DNA of 64,000 bases, taken from Hsuehochloa calcarea (Eukaryota; Streptophyta; Magnoliopsida; Poales; Poaceae). Where the stretch lies: contig CM070594.1 in the NCBI GenBank assembly GCA_036346395.1, forward strand, positions 55,351,519 to 55,415,518. The letters are read 5' to 3'. The notes under the pieces were generated by a model. That model was given only the letters and a program-made list of their open reading frames with translations. It did not search any database and was not told the origin of the DNA. Position 1 is the first letter of the stretch. Every line of letters begins with the position of its first letter. Positions 11,501 to 21,665 of this stretch are shown piece after piece. The translations under genes and the position numbers were made by a program.

Positions 11501-14500
11501 CTTCAATTTGTTTATTAATCGATTATATCACCAATCATGCTTTGTTTAAATCATAGTGGCTGTCAACTAGTAGACATGTTCATAAAATTTGTTATGATGT
11601 TGTAATGAAAGAGATAGAAATGTTGGCCTAACGTTCTTCATTCGTTGACTTAATAGTTGTCTGATTGCTGCTGTTACTGTTTGTTGAAAGCTTTTTTTGG
11701 GGACAATTTAGTATTTGCCACTCCATAGAATGGTGTTTTAGGATTTGCCACTCTATAGAGTGCAATTCATCATTTGCCACTCCATAGAGTGACACTTTCA
11801 TCTTTTGTCACTTTGGACATTTTGCCCCAATCTTGCCCTTGTCAAGTCCTACAATTGAGACGAGATTGACGCCGGGAGCTATCCGTCGCCGTGACCTGCC
11901 GCCGGGAGCCGCCGCATCCCCCTGTGGCCTGCTGCCTCCACCGGTAGCTACGACCTTCGCCCATCATCACTAGCGGCCTACTGTCACTACCGGGAGCCGT
12001 AGCCTACGCCTACTTCCTCGTCGAGCCCGCCCACTGGAGCTCTGATGCCAAGTCGAGCCCCATCGCCATGTGTCCTTGACCATCGTTGAGCCCCATCACC
12101 GCACATCCTCGTCAGAGCCCCATCGCCATGCGTCCTTGGCTGTTGTTGGCCGCTACTGCTGCTGCTCGGGATTCATGCACATGACACAATACTAAATCTA
12201 GAGCTCTTGTTGATGGAGGTTGCTGATGCTGCTCCATCTTGATTTGGGATTCGTGGGGGGAAGCGGCTGCTGTCTCTTTGGGATCCGCCTTGGAGTGCGG
12301 GTGTGACCTCCAGCCGTTGGAGATAGTTGTCCGTGCTCGCCCTTCACATTCGCAGTGACCTCCGACCTCGCCGACGTCACCGCCATGACCTGGGCAAGAA
12401 GAAAGTGACATAATTGTCCATGTAAGGGCAAAACTATCAAAGTGGCGAATCATAAAGTGCCACTCTATAGTGGCAAATGATTTGCACTCTAGAGTGGCAA
12501 ATCCTGAAGCGTCATTCTATGAAGTGGCAAATACTCAATTGCCCCCCTTTTTATATCTTTCTTGAGGACTCCCTTTTGTCGAGCAACTCGCTTTGTCATT
12601 CATTTACTGAGATGGTCAAAATTTTGTGGTCTTGAAAAGTGATACACATTTATGTACTTGTGCTTGGAATGCTAATGGCTTTTTATGCCAAGGTTGTCCT
12701 TTTCTTTTCTTTAGTGCACATGATGTCTTACACTTGATCTCTGAACTTCAGGTAAGTTCATATGTGGACAGTATCAATCGCTGATGCACTATTTACTTTT
12801 TCCACTTCTATTTTTGTTGATATTTCTAGTTACCACTAAAATATTTGGTTTGACTGTATTACATCATACTAATGTTTTCTAGCATTGCATATAGGACCTG
12901 ATTGCTGTGAAAGGTTTTCTTGTTATTTTGGATTATTTTTTATCTTTGTGCACTGGATTCTCTCAGGCATGTTCTATGTAAAATTATCAGTTGCTTTGGT
13001 TTGATTATTTCTTTCTGCGTGCTCTTTTTATTAGTTCATGGAAATGTACACCATCAAGTTTTGATGTAAAATTATCAGTTGCTTGCATTGCATGAAGTCT
13101 TGTGAAGAACATCCTGAACATCCAGAGCATGTTTGGTTGCTAATTTTTAATGCCTCTATTTCTTTACCGGGAGAATACTGGAATATGATGTTTATAAACT
13201 TTTAAGTTACAAGACTATTTGTTTGGGGGTTGTGGGCCTCTCTTGGCTAGTACACCAATGGTGAATTATTAATGCACTTTACTCTGTTCTCTGAATTGAT
13301 TTTGCAGTCCAAGTCCCGTGGTGATTCTTCTGAGAACAAAGATAGAAGAAGTTCTTCAGAGCGCAAAGACAGAAGAAGTTCAGAGCACAAAGACAGAAGT
13401 TTTCCGGAGCGCAAAGACAGTAGTCATAGCAAGGAAGCAACTAAAAGCAAGGCACGGGCAAGTACTAGCAAGGACTCCAGTGCTTCTGATAGAATGTCTG
13501 AAGAGCCATCAGAGAAGCCGCTTTACGACAAACAAGGGAAGGGGAAGTTCCAGATGGTCATTGGTGGGGTCAAGAAGGAACCTCCTCGGAAGGTCACTGC
13601 AGATGAAGCTGCTGCTATTGTTATGGCGGCTACTCGTGGACTGGGCCCTGCCAATTCTCCACCTAACACGCTAAAAGACACAAGAGACATTGGTCACATC
13701 CGTCGGAATAATGGTCATACTTCCAGCTTTGGAAGTTTCTCCTCTTTACAGGACCCTGATGCAGCGTCCAAACCTGCTTCAAATAGCGAGGCAGACACTT
13801 CACTCACAAGTAGTGGTCAGCTAAAAAAGGAAGGGTTTGGAATTATTGATGATGATTGGATTGTGAACACTATCGCAAAAGCTGCTGCTGTTGCAGCCTC
13901 TAAAGAGGCAGATTCTTCTGAAGCTTCCATGACAAAGGAGCAGAAGCTGAAGGCCGAGAGGCTTCGACGTGCAAAGATGTTTGCTGCAATTATTAAGACT
14001 GGAGGCAACAAGATGACTGATCTGGCTACAACAGCTGATCCAACTAATGAACCCGCTAAGGCCTCTCCTTCCGATTTGAACTTCACTGGATCTGATCCAC
14101 AAGCTTTGGCTAATGAATGTGAAGGTAGCTCTGTGCCGTTTGAACGTGAAGGTTCGAATCTGACAAAGCAGGAGAAAGATTCTGATGATGAACAAAACAG
14201 GGCGCGTAAGTATAGAAAGAAACATCACTCAGAATCCGATGAGGAAAAAGACGATTTGGAGGAAAGCTATAAACACTCAAAGAAGAAGCACCGTTCAGAG
14301 TATTCAAGAGGCCACAATAAGGATGTACACAAACATAAGCAAAAGAGGCACTCCAGGGATGGGGAGTCCAGGCATCATAGGCACCGCTATAGTTCTTCAG
14401 AAGATGAGCGTGAACATAGGAGTTCCAAGTCGAGACATCGGCGCAGGGATGACGATCACTACCCTGACGACGATGATAATAAAAAGTCACATAGGCACCG

Positions 14501-14717
14501 GAGGGACCATCGCTCCAGTTCTAAAAGGAAACATGAGGATGACAGAGATCCCAGTGAGCATATTCTAGGTCGCCCAGAAGCCTCCCAGAGCCCATCAGGC
14601 AATAAGTTTGAATCAGAGAATCCCCCTACTGACACCGCTCAATCTTCTCAGGCAACAACTGAGGTGCCTAATGAGCTCAGAGCAAAAATCAGAGCAATGC
14701 TACTAGAGACACTGTAA
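8580..14717 (+). CDS. SWAP/surp-domain splicing regulator (four exons)
   Basis: Probable nuclear RNA-processing protein of the suppressor-of-white-apricot type. Exons 8580-8889, 9958-10100, 10507-11292 and 13308-14717 all have GT-AG borders and compatible phases and give 882 codons plus a stop. Residues 1-100 resemble the DRY/EERY N-terminal domain (LEIVGRHALLFDDD, DRHDVRHLLD). Surp module 1 is at about 155-205 (PPSEKVHQIIARTALFVSEH) and surp module 2 at about 355-413 (LKRTMEKIVEFIIRNGKEFE). Then come Ser/Lys/Glu-rich repeats, the KLKAERLRRAKMFAAII motif near residue 625, an Arg/His/Ser-rich region and a C-terminal NELRAKIRAMLLETL. Module order and the conserved C-terminal helix fit plant SWAP/surp proteins. 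Surp modules bind spliceosomal partners in known members. Intron 3 carries a DNA element (11699-12547). I see no frameshift. Family call is firm; precise targets unknown. Confidence 0.88.
9326..9447. repeat. Hairpin MITE-like sequence in SWAP/surp intron 1
   Basis: TTGAGGCTTCATTTGGAT at 9326 is the near-perfect inverse of ATCCAAACGAAGCCTCAA ending at 9388. A second small palindrome, ACAATGGGTTGGAATCCCAT, follows at 9409. The inverted arms and a size near 60-120 bp fit a small non-autonomous element. I could not define a target duplication. Confidence 0.55.
11699..12547. mobile_element. Long-TIR non-autonomous DNA element in SWAP/surp intron 3
   Basis: The left end GGGGACAATTTAGTATTTGC and the right end ...GCAAATACTCAATTGCCCCC are inverted repeats. 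The similarity extends about 120 bp inward on each side, with repeated TTTGCCACTCTATAGAGTG words, reaching CATTTTGCCC on the left and GGGCAAAACT on the right. The 0.6-kb centre is GC-rich, unlike the intron, and could be captured host DNA as in a Pack-MULE, but I recognise no donor gene. T-rich flanks make the target duplication ambiguous. It lies in the sense strand of an intron, so it would be spliced out. Confidence 0.65.
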
Positions 14718-15225
14718 TACCTTGTGCCGTGCAATGTAGTATTGTAACCAACTCTTTCTCTGCGCAACACCAGATTTACCACTATCAAGTTCTGTATTTT
14801 GGTTCGAAACATTTCTATCATGTACGGAAATATGCCCATCTTGTTTCAATCTGTGATCTGCATGCTAGCGCCGGTTTCCAATCTGATGGTTTAAACTGCA
14901 AGCTGTACCTCTCAAGTGAAGCTAAAAAATATTTTCAAATGGTTATTAACTTATATTCAAATATTAGAAAAATCAAAGTGCTATCAGAAATGGGCCCCAC
15001 AACATTGACGTCATGACGACCACCCACTCAACACCGAGCCGGAAGAGCGGTCCGAGACACGCTCGACTACTCGAGCGCGGTGCCATAACATAGAGCGGAG
15101 GTCGCGCGCACGGGCACATGCAAACACAGGCAGGGCTCTAAACGCCTGGAGAAAAGGGAAGGCTGAGGCGACGCGACGTGAGAAGCTGAGAAGAGACGAG
15201 CCGCCGCGGGAGGAGGGGTGAAACT
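14718..15225. other. SWAP/surp 3' region and GC-rich flank
   Basis: The first 250 bp are AT-rich and probably the SWAP/surp 3' untranslated region. From about 15000 the sequence becomes GC-rich and may be the upstream or leader region of the MATE gene that resumes at about 16.85 kb, with the copia element inserted between. This link is an inference from position. Confidence 0.35.
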
Positions 15226-16812
15226 TGAGAGTCTAACTCCGGCTAGAACAACGCGTACACGAAGACTCACTTGGTATCAACACACGCGTACACGAAGACT
15301 CACTCACACAGACACGCTGGGGAAGAAGACGAACAGAGATGCAGACGGTTCCGCGCCCTCGGATGTCCACGAGCGATCCATCGAACTTGAGCGGAGCCGT
15401 GGATGGTGGTGTCGAGCTCGAGAACGCGTCGCCATTTCGATCATGTGATTCTTTATCCCAGATACCACACATCGCCGTGTCGGATACCACATCACCGCCC
15501 TTCGCCGTGGCGAGGTTCACCTGCGCCTGGGTTTCATCGAGTTCGACCCGATTCGACAGAGGTATCTGTGTCACGTTGGTGAGCGCGCACACCTGTGCCA
15601 TCAAAAGGGCGGCTCCTCGTCGTCCCCCTGTGCCAAATGAGCCTGCTCGACGCGCTTTGGTTGGCGAGTCCTTAGCCCAATGGCCAGTTCTGCCGCAGTT
15701 CCGGCACTTGTCACGGCTCACGTCGCGCGCGCCATCCTTGTTGCGTGACAGCTTACCACGGCGCCGATTCGCGCCGCCTCTCCTGCCGGGGTTGGAGGAG
15801 CCCTCGCCCTGGTGCCGCTCCTTCATGCGGGCCACCCATTCCTCCTCCGTGAGGAGTAGTTTCCCGTCCGTGGTCGGCACAGACCCGGTGGGGACACTGC
15901 GATCCTCCGCCGCCTTGAGCCTCCCAGTGACCTCCTCAACGGTGAGTGTTGAGAGGTCGAGCAACGTCTCGATCGCCAAGGCAATCTGATTGTACTTGTG
16001 AGGTACAACGCGAAGGAATTTTTCCACTACCTTTGGTTCCTCGATTTCGTCGCCGAGAGTCCTCAGGTTGCTAACGAGGCCGTTGAGGCGCATGGCGAAG
16101 TCGTTGATGGACTCGCCATCGCGGAACGCCATCGCCTCGAACTCCTTCCGCAGCTGCTGCGCCTTGGCCTTGCGCACGCGGTCGCTGCCGACATGCATGG
16201 CCTTCACCGCGTCCCACGCCTCCTTGGCGCTGGTCTTCACGGCGAGCGTCGAGATCATCTCTGCTGGCACCGCACGGAGGATGGCCTCCATTGCCATCCG
16301 ATCCTCCTGGAACTCTGCATCGCCGATGTTGACGGCGTCCCAGAGTCCGCGCGCTTGCATCATCACTTTCATCATCAACGCCCAGTCGCTGTAATTGGTC
16401 TTCGATAGGATCGGGTAGTTGGCAGAGCCGCCCACCTCTTTCACCACCCGCTGCACGATCAGCTCGCGGCCACCGGCGTCCCGGTGCTGGCCACGGCGCG
16501 GTGGAGGTGAGGGAGAGCGACGGCGACCACGCCGCCCAGGGCTCCTGGAGCCGTTGTTCGCCGGAGCCGACATCCCAGAACGGTTTTCAACTCAGCTCTG
16601 ATACCACTTGAGAGTCTAACTCCGGCTAGAACAACGCGTACACGAAGACTCACTTGGTATCAACACACGCGTACACGAAGACTCACTCACACAGACACGC
16701 TGGGGAAGAAGACGAACAGAGATGCAGCAAGAAAATTGATCTGATGAGAACGCCTACCCATATCTCGGGTTCTCTTATATTTATAGCACCAGACTTCCTA
16801 AACATAGCTGCA
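15226..16812 (-). mobile_element. Internally deleted Ty1/copia element (gag plus LTR ends)
   Basis: On the minus strand the order is right LTR, primer-binding site, gag, a protease-region remnant and a truncated LTR. The repeat TGAGAGTCTAACTCCGGCTA starts at 15226 and 16609 and matches for about 119 bp. The right copy then continues to about 16812 with a TATA-like CTATAAATA (minus strand), whereas the left copy jumps into coding DNA at about 15345. TGGTATCAGAGC (minus) next to the right LTR, at about 16595-16606, is the initiator-tRNA-Met type primer site. Integrase, reverse transcriptase and RNase H are absent. The right boundary is approximate; flanks AAACT and GAACT match at only 4 of 5 positions. 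Confidence 0.72.
15233..16573 (-). CDS. Copia Gag polyprotein, frame open (446 codons)
   Basis: Starts MSAPANNGSRSPGRR with a basic low-complexity N-terminus, then the copia Gag core (about residues 50-250: NYPILSKTNYSDWALMMKVM, AKEAWDAVKAMHVG, RLNGLVSNLRTLGDEIEEPK), a basic GGANRRRGK stretch and a zinc knuckle, CRNCGRTGHWAKDS, at about residue 287. The knuckle should read C-x2-C-x4-H-x4-C, but its last cysteine is serine here. After the knuckle a fragment near the protease/spacer (LKFDGSLVDIRGRGTV) follows, and the frame then runs into LTR sequence as an artificial tail. No stop codon interrupts about 1.3 kb, unusual among the elements here. It could be a young deletion derivative or a gag-only element. 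No pol is present. Confidence 0.8.
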   Translation of the reverse strand: MSAPANNGSRSPGRRGRRRSPSPPPRRGQHRDAGGRELIVQRVVKEVGGSANYPILSKTNYSDWALMMKVMMQARGLWDAVNIGDAEFQEDRMAMEAILRAVPAEMISTLAVKTSAKEAWDAVKAMHVGSDRVRKAKAQQLRKEFEAMAFRDGESINDFAMRLNGLVSNLRTLGDEIEEPKVVEKFLRVVPHKYNQIALAIETLLDLSTLTVEEVTGRLKAAEDRSVPTGSVPTTDGKLLLTEEEWVARMKERHQGEGSSNPGRRGGANRRRGKLSRNKDGARDVSRDKCRNCGRTGHWAKDSPTKARRAGSFGTGGRRGAALLMAQVCALTNVTQIPLSNRVELDETQAQVNLATAKGGDVVSDTAMCGIWDKESHDRNGDAFSSSTPPSTAPLKFDGSLVDIRGRGTVCISVRLLPQRVCVSESSCTRVLIPSESSCTRCSSRS

Positions 16813-16869
16813 TGAACTCCTAAACGCCCGGCATGATCTTCAGTTCGTGCGCATGAAAGCACGATCCTT

Positions 16870-18585
16870 CTTTCGAAGCGGTGGTGGAGGTGGTGGGGTA
16901 GCGAGGCCGGGAAGCTGGGGTACTTGGCGCTGCCGATGGCCGCGGTGAGCCTGTCGCAGTACGCGGTGCAGGTGTCCTCCAGCATGATGGTCGACCACAT
17001 CCCGCCTTCCCGGGAGGTCCGGGCGTCCTCCCGCTCTCCTCCGCCGCCATCGCCACCTCCCTCCCTCGCACCCATCTCCTGCTTCAGCCTCCTGGTCCGT
17101 ACACGACTTATCCCCTTGCCTATTTCCGTTGCATATTACGCATCTCGCCTTTTCCGGTTGCATGCGCTGCATTTCTCGACTTCGGTAGTCGAGTTCGATC
17201 TGGGCACGATGCTTCTGTCATTTCTGTGTTCTTGGTTTCTTGAGATCGCTTGGAATACGAACAAGAACAGAAGAGATTGTTCTTTCAAAATAGAACAGAA
17301 GATATTTCACGGGTTCCTCAGTGCTACTGCTACAATTGGATGACCATGTGACTCTGAATATTATTAGTGGGTATGTTCTGATTAGTGTACATTGTTTCTT
17401 ATTACAACTGCTCTGCTAGCGACAGTGGCATACTGACACTGAATGAAAAGTATAAATTGCCTCCACCACTTAAAAGAGTTAAAGTTTGCTTTCTTGATAA
17501 AAAGGTTATGATAATTCTGAGAGTCATTTTCCATCGGAGATATGAGATACCAGATAAATGGTGGTATGACCAGACTACGGCGCCTTGGATCTCTTTTTTT
17601 GTATGAGTTATCAGTGTCCTAGAACGTGTTTAGCTAGCGAATTGTCATCGTGCAAAGAAGAAATTGAAATGGACGTACTGTTTAATTTAGCCTAGTTATT
17701 TTGTTAGGTAAATGGGTAAATTTTAGTTTTTTTTCTTAACAGCGCTGCCCCTTCTCCACAGCTAAGTGATAACTTACTGACATACAACTTCAGTTTACTC
17801 CTCTCTTCAATTGTGAGGACTGAAACTGTTTTCGTTTCACCTGCTATTGACTATTGTTTACCCACTGATATCAACAACTGAATTTGTGAAGCAGAATGGA
17901 ATGGCAAGTGCACTGGAAACTCTATGTGGCCAAGCTTAGGGGCAAAACAGTACCATTCGCTGGGAGTACACACCTACAGAGTAACAGAGCCATAGTCACC
18001 CTCCTAGTCGTGAGTGTTCCAATCTCACTTCTATGGGTATTCATGGGTAAAATCCTGATCGTCATAGGGCAAGACCCCTTGATCTCACGGGGAACCGGGA
18101 GATGCATGGTCTGGTTAATTCCAGGGCTTTTCGCAAACTCGATAATCCAGCCTGTTACGAAGTTCCTGCAGTCCCAGAGCTAATAATTCCTCCTCTTCTG
18201 TCATCCGTTGCAACGCTGGCATTCCACAATATGCTGGGCTATGGTGTTAAGACTGGCTTGGGGTATACTGGAACTGCTTTGTCAACAAGCATATCATATT
18301 GTTATGGTGTTAAGACTGGCTTGGGGTATACTGGAACTGCTTTGTCAACAAGCATATCATAATGTTATGGTGTTAAAGACTGGCTTGGGGTATACTGGAA
18401 CTGCTTTGTCAACAAGCATATCATATTTGGTTGAATGCCTGTATGCTCGTGGCGTACATCAATTTATCAAGTTCTTGTAAGGGAACACGCTCACCCCTAC
18501 ATTTCAGTCTCGAATGGTGGTCATTCGAGCTCCTTATTCTTCTGCTAGGATTTCTACCCAGGCCCGAGCTTCTAACCTCAGCGCT
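16870..18585 (+). pseudogene. MATE-family efflux transporter pseudogene
   Basis: Fragments of a plant multidrug-and-toxin-extrusion transporter in order. Exon-1 remnant at about 16905-17095 (AGKLGYLALPMAAVSLSQYA, VQVSSSMMV, then in another frame GVLPLSSAAIATSL, then FSLL before a GT). Second block 17890-18183 (IVTLLVVSVPISLLWVFMGK, IGQDPLISRG, VWLIPGLFANSIIQPVTKFL), then LIIPLLLSSVATLAF in a shifted frame. Next comes a triplicated segment and WLNACMLVAYINLSSSCKG, and finally LEWWSFELLILLLGFLP at about 18510-18570, which matches the later conserved MATE block. MATE proteins are twelve-helix H+ or Na+ antiporters. Several frame changes, a stop after SGLETLCGQA-like sequence and missing C-terminal helices show that it is dead. 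The copia element at 15.2-16.8 kb sits at its 5' end and may have separated it from its promoter. Confidence 0.82.
18241..18428 (+). repeat. 63-bp tandem triplication inside MATE pseudogene
   Basis: ATGGTGTTAAGACTGGCTTG starts at 18241 and 18304, and with one extra A at 18367. The unit is 63 bp, encoding the MATE block GVKTGLGYTGTALSTSIS three times. Sixty-three bases preserve frame in copies 1 and 2. The added A in copy 3 shifts the frame. Near identity between units implies a recent duplication. Confidence 0.9.
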
Positions 18586-19255
18586 ATCAATTTGGTACTA
18601 GATTATCACAGTATATGTAAACACAAATCTGCTACATTTCTTTTTTTATGTGTACCTTATGTTACAATCCTTTCTCAGTCTCATAAGTACAACAACACTA
18701 AAATCTTTCCTGATTTCCAACCACAACACAGGGTTCATACTGCCTTTCCACGGTTGCTGTATCATCTGACAGAAACATCTGGATCTGTACAATATCATAA
18801 ACTACATTTTGTTCAAAGAAAAATAGCAGAAACTTCACGCTGTTTCTAACAAGCATCTCTTATAGTAAAGTTTGTTTTCTCTTGGGCTGTGCCGCAATGC
18901 ACAGTTCCTTATCACCATGTACTGCAGTATCAACATGTTTTTGTCATTTTCTTTTTGAGAGAGATAATACTGGCATTTTGTTCTCTCTCTCTCTTTTTTG
19001 GAGAGAATACCAGCATTTTGTTTTGCCGGTTGATTTTTTTTCTCGCAAGACAAAGCACAAAGGTAATAGAAAAAACCACAGAAGCCAACACAGTAGATTG
19101 AACCGAAAGAAAACAAATATTCCAAAGGAATAACTAACCATGTTCAGCGATAACATTGTACGTATACAGTAACTCCCTCTAAAAAAACATTGTAGCTACG
19201 ACTTTAACCATATCTACACTAAAAGCACTAGTAATCCAAAGCTAATATATGCAAA
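18586..19255. other. Intergenic; no gene seen
   Basis: AT-rich DNA with a short CT-rich tract near 18985-19000. No conserved coding frame. The last part is downstream of the strictosidine-synthase-like gene (minus strand) and could hold its 3' end signals, but I could not identify them. Confidence 0.4.
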
Positions 19256-19912
19256 TCAAGCAAACACGCCGATGTAATCGAGTTCGACGGAACCCAGCCA
19301 CAGCTTGCCGTTCCGCTCCGCCACCTCGCTGAGCGTCACGCCCTTGGCGGCCGTCAGCTCCTCGACCTCCACGCCGTCGGCGCTGAGACTGACGCCGACC
19401 AAGGGCTTGACCGGAGCGGAGTCAGGCGACGTCGCGTTCGGACTCGCGGGCCGAGCCTTGGGCCCCTTGAGCCAGTACCTGAACGCCTGGCACGGCTCCG
19501 TGTGCGCCATGACGAGGTGCGTCCTGTCGCGGCTGAGTGCGGTGCCGTTGGGGTACGGTAGGTCGGCCTTCAGCACGGTGGCGCGCGGCATTTTCCTATT
19601 ACAAAAGAATAACTTAGAAGTGGCAGTAAATCTGTCATTTACCTCCTCTCAAATTAGTAGAATCTATTTATAAATATATACACATATGTATAAGATAATT
19701 GAAAGATTTTCTGTGAATAATTAAACTATCTGTATCCGTAGTTTGTGATAAGATTCTCTGTAGTCTGTTGATTGGATGCAAATTATGTATGAAACTTTAT
19801 TTGTAGGGATAATTACCTTGTGTATATTAGTTTACTAAGTTTATAACTAATATTATATTTTATTTGAAATCCGTTGTAACGCACGAACACTTGACTAGTG
19901 TGTGTATATACA

Positions 19913-19917
19913 TGAGT
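19913..19917. repeat. Target-site duplication TGAGT, left copy of copia nest
   Basis: TGAGT lies directly before the left LTR. The identical TGAGT occurs at 37312-37316 directly after the right LTR. The match defines the outer borders of the 17.4-kb nest. Confidence 0.8.
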
Positions 19918-20204
19918 GGTTAGAAATCAACAGACAAATAACAAAGTAGATCAAGAACACGAAGATACCGATTTTTTACGTGAAAAATCCTTTCGGAAAA
20001 AAACCACAGCCGTACGACGGCGATCTTCACTATATCAGAAAAAGTGTTTACAAAACGCAGGGATTTTAATGACTTGTCACCTCTTCTCGTGCGGCTTAAA
20101 AAGAGTATATATAGTGGCATAAAACTGACTCGAGTCGAAGACGAAAACTGACTCCGCATCTCTCAATAGGAACATTAGTATGCAGTTTATCATGAAACAT
20201 AACA
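19918..20204 (-). repeat. Left LTR (3' LTR) of the copia element
   Basis: Begins GGTTAGAAATC; the partner begins TGTTAGAAATC, so the first base is changed. It ends CATAACA. It shares the core GATTTTTTACGT, AAAGTGTTTACAAAA and AAACTGACTCGAGTCGAA words with 37027-37311. Confidence 0.8.
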
Positions 20205-20918
20205 GATTTATTAAAGGCAATATTTCTGGTAATCACAACCTTATTTGTTTCAGGATTCCACAACTTATATCCTTAACACCATATGTATAACCAAGAAAGA
20301 TGCACTTAATAGCTCTAGACTCTAATTTTCCATTATCAATATGAGCATAAGTAGTACAACAAAAAAACTATCAATTCTGAATAATTTGCTCGGGAACTAG
20401 ACTATACCTTAATTGGAGTCTTTTTTTAATTGCAATAGAGGGTGACCGATTAATAAGATAGCAAGCAGTGGAAGCGGCTTCAGCCCAAAAATGCATATGC
20501 AAACCTGCATTTGACAACATGCAACGATCCTTGGAAATGATGGTCCTGTTTATACGCCCAGCTATACCGTTTTGTTGACGAGTATGAGGAACGGTGTAGT
20601 GCCTAACAATGCCTTCAGTCTTGCAATATGATTCAAATTCATTAGAATAGAATTCCATCCCATTATCAGTGTGAAGCTTATTTACATTCTTTTTAGTTTG
20701 CCTTTCAACCATAGTCTTCCACTCTTTAAATGCTGAATATGTTTCTGATTTATGCTTTAAGAAAAAGATCACACTCTTTTGGAGTAATCATCAATAATTG
20801 TTAACATATAACGAGCACCTCTTAGCGATGCCTTGCGAGACGATCTCCATAAATCAGAATGCACATAATCCAAAATACCTTCTGTAGTATGAACTGAAGT
20901 ATTGAACTTCACCCTTGA
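20205..20918 (-). pseudogene. Copia integrase remnant
   Basis: On the minus strand it reads VKFNTSVHTTEGILDYVHSD, then FKEWKTMVERQTKKNVNKLH with TDNGMEF, TVPHTRQQNGIAGRINRTI and FWAEAASTACYLINRSPS, and in a shifted frame TYAHIDNGKLESRAIKCIFL. These are the conserved catalytic core blocks and C-terminal part of copia integrase: D (HSD), D (TDN), and the last residue in QQNGIAGRIN, where the usual E (NGVAERMN) is G here. The third catalytic glutamate is therefore lost. The 5' zinc-binding part was removed at the gypsy junction (20918/35703). The frame contains stops. Confidence 0.8.
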
Positions 20919-21629
20919 CGAGGATTAAAACCTCTATGTATTACTTTAATACATAAGAAAAGACCATATATCTTCGTGGTTGTAATCCCTAAGGCTAACA
21001 ACCTCACTGGTCGTAAGGATTCCAGAGGTTACATAATAAATACTCTGGTCGAACAAGGTCTCGTACCTAGTCCCCGACCAGTTAACTGCTCGTAAAGCTA
21101 TGAACTGATATCTGGATCCAAATCCAAGTATATCCTTTATCGTGTGATGAATGGAACACGTGTTGTATACTCCATACCACGCGACGTTACATAATCCTAA
21201 GACACTAACTAATGGTCGAATGTCTCACCGACATTTAACCGCACAGCAGTTGATACTTTAATCAACTGCCACCTCCCTCTGATCAGACGCAACGCTTCGC
21301 ACATGCGTCTTCTCCAGAAAACAACTGCCACCTCTTCGGAAGCTATTTAAAGATGGAGCATAGAAGGAGAAGGGGGGCGAGAGCGAGACAGACAGTGGAG
21401 AAAGACAAGAGGCTAGTGGCATTAGATTCATACTTTTAATTTATTTTTAGTAGCATAGCCAACATCATACTCAGTGCAACCAGGATTAGTCCTTTGCCTG
21501 ATCGTAGGCATTCCTTGTAAACAGCTAGTTCATAGTAATAAAGAGCGACCCCATTCTCTTCCAGGAGATACACATCATTTTCCTCTATTTCTATATATTT
21601 TCATAAGATCGACGATTTGATAGTCGACA
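20919..21629 (+). repeat. 5' LTR of the Tat-like gypsy element
   Basis: Starts CGAGGATTAAAACC, where the 3' LTR has TGAGGATTAAAATT, so the terminal T became C. It ends GATAGTCGACA before the primer site. A TATA-like AGCTATTTAAAGATGGAGCA lies near 21340 and is shared with the 3' copy near 35462. Confidence 0.85.
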
Positions 21630-21665
21630 GCTGGTGTCGTCCGTGGGGAAGAAGTTGCAAATTTT

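Noticed and set aside
12112..12453. 113-codon minus frame in the intron element
   Set aside because: No recognised domain, overlaps another minus frame and runs into the terminal repeat; more likely captured or random sequence.
14110..14490. 126- and 135-codon antisense frames within SWAP/surp exon 4
   Set aside because: Shadows of the Arg/His/Ser-rich coding frame on the other strand.
15339..15989. 216-codon plus frame opposite copia gag
   Set aside because: Antisense shadow of the gag frame, which has clear Gag core and knuckle motifs.
16812..16818. Exact target duplication for the gag-only copia element
   Set aside because: Best candidate flanks AAACT and GAACT differ at one base and the right LTR end is not CA-terminated in register; left as approximate.
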